Shown in pieces: positions 18,086 to 26,715 of a DNA stretch of 64,000 bases. How positions within the stretch are numbered: the first letter of the stretch is position 1; each line of letters starts with the position of its first letter. The DNA is from Pseudomonas sp. PB120 (GTDB lineage: Bacteria > Pseudomonadota > Gammaproteobacteria > Pseudomonadales > Pseudomonadaceae). The position numbers and the translations under genes are program-made. The stretch covers positions 1-64,000 of the forward strand of contig NZ_RWIN01000047.1 in assembly GCF_009761815.1 (NCBI RefSeq). Direction: 5' to 3'. Under the pieces are notes generated by a model. That model did not search any database. It worked only from the letters and a program-made list of their open reading frames with translations, and was not told the origin of the DNA.

Positions 18086-18502
18086 TCAGTTTGCTTTCGG
18101 TTGGTTTTGGGCCGCGATGGCTTCGGATGCCGCCACGTAATCCACCTGGAAGGCAGGGGACTCGATCCAGGCCAGCGCGCCGGCTTCATCTGTTTCCGTG
18201 GACCATTGGCGGTACTCGATCAGCGCGGCGATGATGAAGTCTGTCGCTGTTTCTTCGCCTTCCTGCTCCAGCACCAGCGCAATCAGCGGGTGTTCCAGGA
18301 AGGCCGCGCACATGGCCTGCTGGCTGATCTTTTGCGCGTCGATCATTTCTTTGAACATGTCGGTCAGGTCGACCGATTCAAAATCGATGCGGTCGTCGTT
18401 CGGGTCCAGCTCCACCGGCGCCGCGGCCCGTTGGGTGCGGTTCTGTTTAGCCTTGGCTTTGGCGCGGGTGGCGCGTTTTTGCTGCTTGTTGGCGGAGGCC
18501 AT
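18086..18502 (-). CDS. Small hypothetical protein, tandem paralogue B
   Basis: A 138-aa paralogue of the protein at 17627. It shares the MASxNKQQKRAxRAKxKAKQ start and the YRxW...D...AxAWxxxPxFxxD block, while the linker (PVELDPNDDRIDFESVDLTDMFKEM) diverged. It is transcribed first and followed 6 nt later by paralogue A. Its start lies 20 nt from the end of the hydrolase gene, so all three may be one transcript. Function unknown. Confidence 0.75.
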   Translation of the reverse strand: MASANKQQKRATRAKAKAKQNRTQRAAAPVELDPNDDRIDFESVDLTDMFKEMIDAQKISQQAMCAAFLEHPLIALVLEQEGEETATDFIIAALIEYRQWSTETDEAGALAWIESPAFQVDYVAASEAIAAQNQPKAN

Positions 18503-18522
18503 GGTGTTTGATCCGTCGTGCG

Positions 18523-19494
18523 TTAAAAGGGCTCGCTGCGCGGTACTGTCCGCCCCGGGGTATCGGGGGCCAGTTCACCGCTTCGCAGCCAGGACAATGC
18601 AATGGGCCATAGTGTGGCTTGGTATGCGCTGCGAAAAAAGGCGAAATGTCCGACTTCTTCTTCGCCGATGTCCATTGGAGTGATTCGCAGGTGGGTATTT
18701 GTGCCGTTGGAGAAATAGGCGAGCAGGCGTTCAATGGCAGCAACTGTTCCATAAGGATCGTCGCTGATGCTGATGGCGAGGGTTTTCGCGGTAACGCTGG
18801 CAAACGGCAGGTGGCCGGTTTTTGCGAGTAGAGCGCGGCCACTGGGGCGTTTTTCATAACGGGACGTCGGCGTGCACCAGTCGCGAACCACGCCGGCGGG
18901 CGTATCCTCCAGCCAACCGAGGCGCTTGCCCGGGAAATAGCCGTAGAGCATCGTCATCAACGGCATCACCACATGCCACTTGCCGAACATCCGCCAGCGA
19001 TGGGCCGGCGCATAGTCGCGCCAGTAAGCGAATTGGGCGCCAACCGTCACCAAGTGTCGAACCAAGTGCCCGGACGCTCCCAGGCCCGCTGCACAGCCTC
19101 CAAAGCTGTGGCCGACGACATCGACAGGTTGACCGGGGAATTCGCGCTGAGCGCGCTTGAGCATCGCCTCAAAGTCCAATGCGCCCCAGTCGGTCCATGA
19201 CGCCTCGAGGTTTTTCAGTGATGGGGGGCGAGATTCACCGATACCGCGGTAGTCGTAGGTGATCACGTCGAAGCCGTTGGCGTACAGGTAATCGGCGAAG
19301 CGCGAATAGTGCCGGCAGCGAACGGAGGTGGCGGCGTTGATGATGACGACGGGGCGAGCAGTGTCCTGAAAGGCATGGCGCCAGGTGAAGCCACCGAGGA
19401 TGAATCCGTCTGCGGCGGGTTCGTTGAACGGTTCGCCGGGCAGCTGTAACGCTATTTGATTCAGCGCCAGTGAAGGCATGTCCTGCAAATTCAT
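18523..19494 (-). CDS. Alpha/beta hydrolase
   Basis: A 323-aa serine hydrolase fold protein. The nucleophile elbow is GHSFGG (VDVVGHSFGGCAAG), the preceding strand is VITYDYRGIGESRPP as in esterase/lysophospholipase-like families, and the likely catalytic His is in EEVGHFAFFR near the end, with an Asp in SISDDPYG. No signal peptide. The ATG at 19494 follows AAAGGTACGAAGCCG; an upstream in-frame start 11 codons earlier is less likely. The substrate is unknown. Confidence 0.85.
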   Translation of the reverse strand: MNLQDMPSLALNQIALQLPGEPFNEPAADGFILGGFTWRHAFQDTARPVVIINAATSVRCRHYSRFADYLYANGFDVITYDYRGIGESRPPSLKNLEASWTDWGALDFEAMLKRAQREFPGQPVDVVGHSFGGCAAGLGASGHLVRHLVTVGAQFAYWRDYAPAHRWRMFGKWHVVMPLMTMLYGYFPGKRLGWLEDTPAGVVRDWCTPTSRYEKRPSGRALLAKTGHLPFASVTAKTLAISISDDPYGTVAAIERLLAYFSNGTNTHLRITPMDIGEEEVGHFAFFRSAYQATLWPIALSWLRSGELAPDTPGRTVPRSEPF

Positions 19495-19563
19495 CGGCTT
19501 CGTACCTTTGCGGGTAGTGGCCAACAATAGTCTTCGTGCTGTGTGCGAACAATCGATCTGTGA

Positions 19564-20621
19564 TTATTCGGGTGACTGATCAAGCAGTCGCTCTTCAATC
19601 GCGGCCCGTTCCCGATCCAGTTCCGCGCGCAGCTCTTCTTCACTTGGAAGCACGAATTTGTATTTGCTGGCGAACAGTTGTTCATTGCCCTGCAGCACCG
19701 AGTAGCGCACCACGGATTCGTTTTTTTGAGCGCAGAGAATGATGCCGACGGTCGGGCCATCTTCATCGCTGCGTTTGAGGTCATCGTACATTCGGACGTA
19801 CATGTCCATTTGCCCGACATCCTGATGGGTCAATTCGCCGCGTTTGAGATCAAAGATGACAAAACATTTGAGCAGATAGTTGTAGAACACCAGATCGATG
19901 TAGAAGTCCCTGCCTTCGGTACTGATGCGTTGCTGGCGGGCGACGAAAGCAAAGCCTTTGCCCAGCTCCAGCAGAAAGCCCTGCAGCTGTTCGATGAGCG
20001 CTTGTTCAAGTTCGGTTTCCAGCACAAACCCTGCATTGGGCAGGCCGAGAAACTCCAGCATCATGGGATCCCGGATGAATTCCCGGGGGTTATCGTTCAT
20101 CGCATGGATATTCGTATCAGCTTCCTGCATGACGGCAGTCTTGTCACGACTCATCAGCAGGCGCTCGTAATAGAGCGTATTGATTTGTCTCTCCAGGGCG
20201 CGGCTTGACCAGTTCAGTTGGCGGCCTCGTCCATGTACCAATTGCGCGCACTGTCACTGTCGACTCGCAGCAGCCTGCGGTAATGGGTCCAACTCAATTC
20301 GAGGCGCAGTGCGTCTCGAATTGGAAACGCTTGATAAAACAGCCGCATTTTTCGCAGGTTGGTTTCGTCAAAGCCCTTCCCGAACTCGGCTGTCAGTGCC
20401 TTCCCTAGCGTTGCCAGCAATTGCTTGCCATACGCCGCTCGCCGCGCACCTTCCTGCTCGAATTCCACCATATGCCTGCCGATTTGCCAGCACGTTTGCA
20501 CCTGAAGAGTATCGACGGTGCGTAACACCTTGCTCCGTGCCTCGCGTATCAGCTCGCCAAGATTTCCCAGTAATGAGGCCAGTTGTGTGTCTTGTGCATT
20601 TTCAGATTTGAGTGCACTCAT
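19564..20621 (-). pseudogene. DUF1016/YhcG-type PDDEXK nuclease gene, frameshifted
   Basis: The N-terminal DUF1016 domain (MSALKSENAQ to ARNWYMDEAAN) and the C-terminal PDDEXK nuclease domain (NWSSRALERQINTLYYERLL to the end, with FYIDLVFYNYLLKCFVIFDLK as the catalytic D..E/DxK core) are in different frames. At 20213-20226 the sequence after GAGGCCGCC lacks one base relative to what is needed to read into AACTGGTCAAGC. One extra base there would restore a single 350-aa protein. Family members are found with restriction-modification and defence genes, but none are visible here. The gene is either inactivated or carries a sequencing error. Confidence 0.85.
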
Positions 20622-20882
20622 GAAATCTTCCGCCGCTGGATGAACAGGCAGAAGAGGATTGCAGAGGAGGGTGGGTTGGCGATGCCGGGCGCGTCTTGGA
20701 GTCCGGAAGGAAAATCCGATTACTTTTGCAGGATGGCTCCGACGGCCATCAAGGCTTGCGGAGTGCATCCTGTAGTCCAATTCGCAGTGAGCTCAAGGTC
20801 AAATCAATCTAAAACTTGAGCGCCCAGTCAGAAATCTAAAAGGAGTAACGATTGGGTTCTGAAGAACCCGGGAGTCGTCATC

Positions 20883-21347
20883 ATGAAATACGTCCATTCT
20901 TTGATGTTGCCCATCGCAGTTGTCGGTGTGTTTATGTTTCCCGCCATGGCCCCTGCAACGTCTCCGGGACCTGTCGACACTGCCGGTGTGCAGATCCAGC
21001 AAGAACAGCAGAATGGAATCAGTTACCTGTCAGGTGGCATTGGTGTGGATGAAGCGCGGTTCATCGAGCAAGCCCATGGGTACAACCTCCACATGAGCTT
21101 CAGTGTTGGATCAGCCAATGAATACCTGCCTGGCGTCAATGTGGTCGTGCAGGATACACACGGCCATTCGGTGTTCAGCCTGGACCAGGCGGGTCCCTTG
21201 GTGTACGTGAGTCTTCCCGCAGGCAAGTACACGGTCGTCACCACGCGTAACGGCCAGGAACGACGCAATACCGTGGACATCGGAAGCGGTGCTGCCCGTG
21301 AGCTGAACATCCACTGGAGCGGCGATCAATACGCTACTGGCTCATGA
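20883..21347 (+). CDS. Secreted protein with carboxypeptidase-regulatory-like beta-sandwich
   Basis: A 154-aa exported protein. The signal peptide (LMLPIAVVGVFMFPAMA, cut near residue 23) is clear. The mature part has YLPGVNVVVQDTHGHSVF...GPLVYVSLPAGKYTVVTTRNGQERRNTV, the pattern of a carboxypeptidase-regulatory-like/PEGA-type beta-sandwich. ATG 20883 follows GGGAGTCGTCATC. It is monocistronic and convergent to the TSUP gene, with a hairpin between. I do not recognise a specific family. Confidence 0.75.
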   Translation: MKYVHSLMLPIAVVGVFMFPAMAPATSPGPVDTAGVQIQQEQQNGISYLSGGIGVDEARFIEQAHGYNLHMSFSVGSANEYLPGVNVVVQDTHGHSVFSLDQAGPLVYVSLPAGKYTVVTTRNGQERRNTVDIGSGAARELNIHWSGDQYATGS

Positions 21348-21419
21348 GGCTGGCCACCTTTTCCCGAAGCGGGAGAGGGAAAAAGTATCGGTGATCGAGC
21401 GCAAGGCCCGGATGGGATG

Positions 21420-21476
21420 AAATCTCGGGCATAAAAAACCCTGAATCTTGCGATTCAGGGTTTTCGGTATCTGGCG
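21420..21476. repeat. Direct repeat copy A of the tRNA-Phe terminator region
   Basis: About 57 nt that match 22531-22588 with three substitutions near the edges, two in the upstream flank and one A indel. It contains the hairpin CCCTGAATC-TTGC-GATTCAGGG. Its right edge corresponds to the CCA end of tRNA-Phe in copy B. Confidence 0.85.
21432..21465 (-). terminator. Intrinsic terminator of the TSUP gene
   Basis: Hairpin AACCCTGAATC / GATTCAGGGTT with a run of T on the minus strand, 15 nt after the TSUP stop. It also faces the secreted-protein gene. Confidence 0.9.
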
Positions 21477-21479
21477 TTA

Positions 21480-22271
21480 TTACGATGATGTGAATGAATG
21501 GATGATCGCAACACGCAATGGATTGTCTTCGACGCTCAGCAGCTTGATGGCCAAGGCGCAGCAGACCATGATCAACATGGGTTTAATCAGTCGTGGGCCC
21601 ACCCGAACGGCCGCGCGGGCGCCCAATTGAGCGCCGATGAAGGCCGCCAACGCCATGGCTATGGCAATCGGCCAGATAATCACACCTTTGGTAATGAAGA
21701 CGGCCAGAGACCCCAGGTTGCAAGAGGCGTTGGCAAGCTTGGTAAAACTCATGGCCCGCATCATTCCCAAGCCGCAGAGAAGAACAAAACCGACGAGAAA
21801 GAAAGAACCTACGCCGGGACCGAATATACCGTCGTAAAAACCGAGGATCGGCGCTACGGTAAATGAAAAAAGCAGAATGCCGATTCTCTTGCGTCGACCC
21901 TCGTTGGCCAGCTTGGGCGAGAACGCAAAATACATAGCCACCAGAATCAGCAGGATAGGCACGCAAACTTCCAGATAGCGCTTATCAACTGAACTGACCA
22001 GCAATGCACCACTGGCGCCACCAATGAATCCGCAGATCACCAGGAAACGGCCCGTGCGCCATTCGATCATTCCCTTGCGAGCAAAGGTTGCCGTTGCCGA
22101 AATGGTTGCCGAAGCGGCCTGGAACTTGTTCGTGGCAATTGCACTGATGGGGTCTACCCCGGCCAAAAACAGCGCGGGCAAGGTGATCAGCCCGCCTCCG
22201 CCAGCAATGGCGTCAAAAAATCCGGCGCAAAACGCGACGAGCGCCAACATGCCGATTACATCCCAAGACAT
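21480..22271 (-). CDS. TSUP (TauE/SafE) family sulfite/sulfonate-type permease
   Basis: A 263-aa inner-membrane protein with about eight hydrophobic segments and the TSUP signature GFFDAIAGGGGLITLPAL and the mirrored GFYDGIFGPGVGSFFL, the two halves of the family's internal repeat. Members export or take up sulfite, sulfoacetate, taurine breakdown products or small organic acids; the substrate is not readable here. The start is the ATG at 22271, or the GTG just before it, after an AGAGGGA site. The gene lies inside a 1.1-kb segment bounded by the repeat of the tRNA-Phe terminator. Confidence 0.88.
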   Translation of the reverse strand: MSWDVIGMLALVAFCAGFFDAIAGGGGLITLPALFLAGVDPISAIATNKFQAASATISATATFARKGMIEWRTGRFLVICGFIGGASGALLVSSVDKRYLEVCVPILLILVAMYFAFSPKLANEGRRKRIGILLFSFTVAPILGFYDGIFGPGVGSFFLVGFVLLCGLGMMRAMSFTKLANASCNLGSLAVFITKGVIIWPIAIAMALAAFIGAQLGARAAVRVGPRLIKPMLIMVCCALAIKLLSVEDNPLRVAIIHSFTSS

Positions 22272-22530
22272 CACATTCCCTCTTTTCGGATCTGAAGGGT
22301 GAATGGTCTGATTTCGGCTTTAGTAAAAAAATCAGCGCTAGCGATGTCTTGGTTAGTGGCGCCGGTCATCGTTCACATCCCTGTTGTGCATCAGCTTCCA
22401 GTTAAGCGGCAGCTCCTGCGCCGATTCTGCCCAATCTGATGATCAGCGTATGTCGTCCATTTCCGTTAAAGCCTACGGAGCGTTCCGACAGATTCGAGAG
22501 ACTGCAAAGGGGTTAGAAAGCCACCTCACC
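22272..22530. other. Gap upstream of the TSUP gene
   Basis: About 260 nt with no convincing reading frame. It should contain the TSUP promoter. No integrase remnant can be recognised. Confidence 0.4.
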
Positions 22531-22588
22531 AAATCCCAGGCATAAAAAAACCCTGAATCTTGCGATTCAGGGTTTTCGGTATTTGGTG
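22531..22588. repeat. Direct repeat copy B, terminator of tRNA-Phe
   Basis: Second copy of the repeat seen at 21420-21476, 1111 nt away. It holds the tRNA-Phe terminator hairpin (22543-22577) and ends at the tRNA 3' CCA. Confidence 0.85.
22543..22577 (-). terminator. Intrinsic terminator of tRNA-Phe
   Basis: Hairpin AAACCCTGAATC / GATTCAGGGTTT with seven T on the minus strand, 7 nt after the tRNA end. Confidence 0.9.
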
Positions 22589-22659
22589 CCCAGAGACGGA
22601 ATCGAACCGCCGACACGGGGATTTTCAATCCCCTGCTCTACCGACTGAGCTATCTGGGC
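22584..22659 (-). tRNA. tRNA-Phe (anticodon GAA)
   Basis: A 76-nt cloverleaf: acceptor GCCCAGA/TCTGGGC, D-arm GCTC/GAGC, anticodon arm GGGGA-TTGAAAA-TCCCC, T-arm GGCGG-TTCGATT-CCGTC and an encoded ACCA end. Confidence 0.97.
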
Positions 22660-22762
22660 AACGGGGCGAATTAAACTGGTTTTTCAGGGGGTCGTCAAGA
22701 AAGTTTTCAAAAAAATTTTAATTATTACCGTCGCTTACGTTCCGACCCTCGAAAAAGCGGGA

Positions 22763-23035
22763 TTATTCGGCCGGTGGAACGTAGCCGTCAGCCTTGGCGT
22801 AATCCTCGCCGGAAAAGAACTTGTCCATCTCGCCCTGCAAATATTTGCGGTCTTCGGCATTCATCATGTTCAGGCGTTTTTCGTTGATCAGCAGGGTCTG
22901 GTGCTTTTGCCAGGCGGCCCAGGCCTTGGCCGAGACGTGGTCGAAAATGTCCTGGCCCTTTGCGCCCGGGAATGGAGCGCGCTCAAGGGCGGGCAGTTCT
23001 TCTTTGTACTTGCGGCACATGATGGTGCGGGTCAT
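22763..23035 (-). CDS. yggX: Fe(2+)-trafficking/oxidative damage protection protein YggX
   Basis: A 90-aa cytosolic protein of the YggX family, which protects iron-sulfur clusters and is linked to iron handling. The start [23 protein letters not shown] with the single conserved Cys at position 7 and the central [19 protein letters not shown] are diagnostic. It overlaps the mutY stop by 4 nt and follows it in the asmA-mutY-yggX operon, the usual arrangement for Fe-S enzyme MutY and YggX. Confidence 0.96.
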   Translation of the reverse strand: MTRTIMCRKYKEELPALERAPFPGAKGQDIFDHVSAKAWAAWQKHQTLLINEKRLNMMNAEDRKYLQGEMDKFFSGEDYAKADGYVPPAE

Positions 23036-24099
23036 GACGACTCTCCTGCGTTCAATACGGCGGCCGCGCGTTCGAGCAAGGTTTTGACCGGGGCGGCAAG
23101 GCCCAGGCGCGGCGGGGTGGCGAGGTTATACCAGAGCCAGTCGGCCTCGGCCACGTGATGGCCGGTCTCCTGGACCTGAACCAGCCAGGGTTCGATGGAT
23201 AACTGAAAGTGGCTGAAGGTGTGAACCAGGCTCGGCAGTGCTTGCTGCGTGCCCAATTCCAGCGAGTGTTGCGACGCCAAGTGCTGCAGGTCGTCGAGGT
23301 CGTCGAGTTCCGGCAAGCTCCAAAGACCGCCCCACAAGCCCGTGGAAGGGCGACGGTAAAGGAGGATCGCGCCTTCTGCGTTGGCGAGCATCGGCATCAG
23401 CGTGCGCTTCTGTGGCACGGTTTTACGCGGTTTGGGGATCGGATAACGGGTTTCCAGGCCGAGCATGTGCGCTTCGCAGCCTTTTTCCAGCGGGCAGAGC
23501 AGGCAGCTCGGCTTGCTGCGTGTGCACAGCGTGGCGCCCAGATCCATCATCGCCTGGGTGTAGGCGTTGACCCGATCATGCGGCGTAAAGCGCTCAGCAT
23601 TGGCCCACAGCTGTTTGGCGACCTTGGGCTCGCCCGGGTAGCCCTCTTGCGCCGTAAACCGCGCCAGGACGCGTTTGACGTTGCCGTCGAGGATCGGCGC
23701 CCGCAGACCCATGCTCAGGCTGGCGATCGCGCCGGCCGTGGACAGGCCGATGCCCGGCAGGTCCACCAGCTTTTCCACATCTCGGGGAAACTCGCCGCCG
23801 TAGTCGGCAACGATGATTTTCGCGGTCTTCTGCAAATTGCGCGCGCGGGTGTAGTAACCGAGGCCGGTCCACAGATGCAGCACTTCGTCTTCCGGCGCGG
23901 CGGCCAGGGCTTCGACCGTTGGCAGCGACGCCATGAACCGGTCGAAGTAATTCAGCACGGTGCTGACCTGGGTTTGCTGCAACATGATTTCCGAGACCCA
24001 CACCCGATACGGGGTGATGCCTTGTTGCCAAGGCAAATCGTGGCGGCCGTGGCGGTCGTACCAATCCAGCACCGCCGATGAAAACTGCTCGGATTTCAT
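23032..24099 (-). CDS. mutY: A/G-specific adenine DNA glycosylase MutY
   Basis: A 355-aa base-excision enzyme removing adenine opposite 8-oxoguanine. The helix-hairpin-helix [17 protein letters not shown], catalytic Glu37 in [12 protein letters not shown], Asp in [14 protein letters not shown], and the [4Fe-4S] ligands [17 protein letters not shown] (C-x6-C-x2-C-x5-C) are all present. The C-terminal MutT-like recognition domain follows. The ATG overlaps the asmA stop by 4 nt. Confidence 0.97.
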   Translation of the reverse strand: MKSEQFSSAVLDWYDRHGRHDLPWQQGITPYRVWVSEIMLQQTQVSTVLNYFDRFMASLPTVEALAAAPEDEVLHLWTGLGYYTRARNLQKTAKIIVADYGGEFPRDVEKLVDLPGIGLSTAGAIASLSMGLRAPILDGNVKRVLARFTAQEGYPGEPKVAKQLWANAERFTPHDRVNAYTQAMMDLGATLCTRSKPSCLLCPLEKGCEAHMLGLETRYPIPKPRKTVPQKRTLMPMLANAEGAILLYRRPSTGLWGGLWSLPELDDLDDLQHLASQHSLELGTQQALPSLVHTFSHFQLSIEPWLVQVQETGHHVAEADWLWYNLATPPRLGLAAPVKTLLERAAAVLNAGESS

Positions 24100-26327
24100 C
24101 GCTTGAACAGCCCCTTCAATGCGTTTTTCAGCTCGGGACTGACTTTGTCGCCCAGCTTTTCGTCAATTTTTTCGCTGATTTTGTCACCGGCCAGTTTGCT
24201 GGCGACCTGTCCCATGCGTTCGTTGTCGAGGCGGCAAGCCTTGGCGCCGAGTTCCAGCGGGCCACGGCAGCGCAATGGCCACTCGATACCGACGAACTTG
24301 TCGCCGACCTGGCAAGCCGGGTCCGGCATGGCGCTGGTGTCGCCTTCGACAATGATGCCGACGCGGTAATCCATGCCCAGCACTCGCAGGTCGACGTCGC
24401 CGTCGCCATTGACGGTCATGCCCGGGATACGCACTTTCAGGTCCGGGTTGCTGGCCACGCCGTTGCGGAAGGTCAGGTTGCCCTTGAGCTCCTGGAACGG
24501 TGTGTCCCTGCCGCGCGGCTCGCCGCTGAGGGTTTTGCGGTTGAGCGTGGCGATGCCTTTGCACAGCTGCTGTTCGAGGTTGGCATTGAGCAGCACGCCG
24601 TTGTTGATGACGAAACTGGCGTTGCCGTTGAGGCTCTCGATCAGTGCTTTCTGGCTGTTGCCGTTGCCGGTCAGGGCGCTGGTGAGTGTGACCAGGCCTT
24701 TGACCGGCGGATTTTTACCCTGGCTTTCGAGGATCTTTTCCACCGGTACTTTGCTGATGCGCGTCTGCAGATTCAGCGCTGGTGCTTGCTGGCGCACGTC
24801 GAGGGTGCCCTTGGATTCGAAGTTGCCGTCGTACAGGTCGCCACGCAGGTTCTCCAGGGTCAGCAGGCCACCCTGGCCAGTGGCTTTGAGTGCAGCGTTC
24901 TGGATCGGCAGTTTGTCGAGCGTCAACTGGCCGAAGGTCAGGTCGGCGTCTACGTCGAGTGTGCTCAGTCGCTCCACCGGCAACAGACGCTCCGAACTCC
25001 AGGCTTCCTTGGTCGGTTTTTCCGGCAGCGGCGTGCTGCCGGCACCGGCCAGGGCATTGGCCTCGGTGCTGGCCACTTCGGCCTGGCGCACTTGCTTGGC
25101 GCTGTTGGCTTCGGCGGATTTGGGTGGCAGGTAGCGATCGACGTTGAAAGTGTCAGCCTTGAGCACCGCACGCAGGGACTGTTTGGCGAAATCCTCGACA
25201 GCGATACGACCGCTGAAGCTGCTGTCATCGACTTTCAGGTTGATGTTGTCGAACGACATGCTGGTCGGTGTGCCGGCAACGCGGCTGACCAGCTCGACTT
25301 TGCTCAGGCTGCCTTCGGCCATGGCAGGAAGCTTCTGGCCAATGCTGTCGACAAATTTCGCCAGGTCGAACTGGGCAACCGAAATGCCGCCATTGATTTG
25401 CGGAGTCTTGTCGAGGTCGTTGACCTTCAATTCGCCCAGTGCACGCAGCTGGTTGGCGGAGATCTTGATGCCGGTCCATTCGGCGACGTTCGCGGCTTTA
25501 TCCAGCAACAATTGCCCTTGGGCGGCGAAGGTCATGGTCTTGCCTTGCAGCGGATCGCCGGCGACTTCACCGGACAATTTCATGTCTTCGAATTTGTAGC
25601 GCTGCAACGCGCGCTCGAAACGCAGCTCGCCATTGAGTTCGGTACGCACCCGCAGGACCGGTTGATTCGTGCCCAGGAACGCGGTGAGTTTGACGGGGAT
25701 GTTGGTCGAGTCATGCACCGGGCCGGTGCTCAGCTGGATGCTTTCGGCGCTGAATTGCTTGCCGGTCTTCTCGTCGTTGTATTCAACGCGGGCGTTATTA
25801 ACGGTCAGGCTGTCGATGTCCAGACGGATCGGTTGCGCCGGCTTTTCGGCCTGGGCGGTGGTTTGCGCGGCCGGCGCAGGTTCTCCAGTGGCGGCCGGTG
25901 GCGTGGCCGGGGTGGCGGGCGCCGGGGACTTGCCGATATCTTCCCAATTGCCGTGGCCATCCTTGTCGCGGTTCAGGCGCAGGTTGAGGCCTTCGACGCG
26001 CACATCGCTCATCTGCACTTCACGGCGCAGCAGTGGCAGCACGCGGACGGAGAGCCCGAGCATCTGCAAGTCGGCAAACGGCTCGGTGGGTTTGACCAGG
26101 GTCGCGACGCTGGCTTCGTGCAATTCCAGGCCCAGCCACGGGAACAGGCTCCAGCCGATGTCGCCATTGAGCGTCAGCTCGATGTGGGCCTTGTCGCGGG
26201 CAATCTGGCGAATCTCGTCTTTATAGTCGTTGGGATCGAAGAGGTGGGTCAGGGCAAAGCCGAGCGCCACAATGATCAGCAACAACCCGAGAAGCACCAG
26301 ACCCAGGATTTTGCCGAACGCTTTCAT
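24096..26327 (-). CDS. asmA: AsmA-family protein
   Basis: A 743-aa protein with an N-terminal membrane anchor (LGLVLLGLLLIIVALGFALTHLF) followed by periplasmic, beta-strand-rich sequence, the AsmA/AsmA-like pattern. Typical are the start FDPNDYKDEIRQIARDKAHIELTLNGDIGWSLFPWLGL and the repeating short strands with VNDLDKTPQING. Proteins of this family are involved in outer-membrane or lipid homeostasis, in cases as lipid bridges. The ATG at 26327 follows CAAGGACTCGCCC. First gene of the asmA-mutY-yggX operon. A Pro/Ala-rich linker lies around residues 120-160. Confidence 0.9.
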   Translation of the reverse strand: MKAFGKILGLVLLGLLLIIVALGFALTHLFDPNDYKDEIRQIARDKAHIELTLNGDIGWSLFPWLGLELHEASVATLVKPTEPFADLQMLGLSVRVLPLLRREVQMSDVRVEGLNLRLNRDKDGHGNWEDIGKSPAPATPATPPAATGEPAPAAQTTAQAEKPAQPIRLDIDSLTVNNARVEYNDEKTGKQFSAESIQLSTGPVHDSTNIPVKLTAFLGTNQPVLRVRTELNGELRFERALQRYKFEDMKLSGEVAGDPLQGKTMTFAAQGQLLLDKAANVAEWTGIKISANQLRALGELKVNDLDKTPQINGGISVAQFDLAKFVDSIGQKLPAMAEGSLSKVELVSRVAGTPTSMSFDNINLKVDDSSFSGRIAVEDFAKQSLRAVLKADTFNVDRYLPPKSAEANSAKQVRQAEVASTEANALAGAGSTPLPEKPTKEAWSSERLLPVERLSTLDVDADLTFGQLTLDKLPIQNAALKATGQGGLLTLENLRGDLYDGNFESKGTLDVRQQAPALNLQTRISKVPVEKILESQGKNPPVKGLVTLTSALTGNGNSQKALIESLNGNASFVINNGVLLNANLEQQLCKGIATLNRKTLSGEPRGRDTPFQELKGNLTFRNGVASNPDLKVRIPGMTVNGDGDVDLRVLGMDYRVGIIVEGDTSAMPDPACQVGDKFVGIEWPLRCRGPLELGAKACRLDNERMGQVASKLAGDKISEKIDEKLGDKVSPELKNALKGLFKR

Positions 26328-26715
26328 GGGCGAGTCCTTGTAGTTAGTCAAATTCGAAATTTAGCCGGGGAGTATAGCGCCCCAAAACTGACGACCGGTC
26401 AGCGATGACATCGGCAACACATACCGCGGCAAATTTAGCCTGGCCACAAAGCCAAGGCTTAAAGATGCCAGTCGCTCGACCATGACCAGCATGGCAGTTC
26501 CTGCAGTGGTACGAAAACAGATGACTTGTAAAAGGTGATATCAGTTTGGTTTTTCTGTCACCTGCAAATGGTAACCTCTGCCGGTTCGCCCGTCCTTCTG
26601 CGACGTGATGTCGCACAAACACGACGTCTCATCCAAAAAACAGTCATGCCCGCGTGCATAGAGGCTGGGGGTGAGAAGCGGCTGGCGAGCCATACTAATA
26701 ATTGGGGGATACACA
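26328..26715. other. Divergent intergenic region
   Basis: 388 nt between asmA and the MFS gene, which should hold both promoters. It contains a small inverted repeat TGCGAC-GTGAT-GTCGCA at 26599-26615. No convincing gene. Confidence 0.45.

Noticed and set aside
17627..22583. A defence island around the DUF1016 gene
   Set aside because: No restriction, CRISPR, toxin-antitoxin or other defence genes are visible beside it.
24078..26408. Long open frame on the plus strand opposite asmA
   Set aside because: It runs antisense through asmA, has no ribosome site or family features, and high-GC third positions create such shadows.
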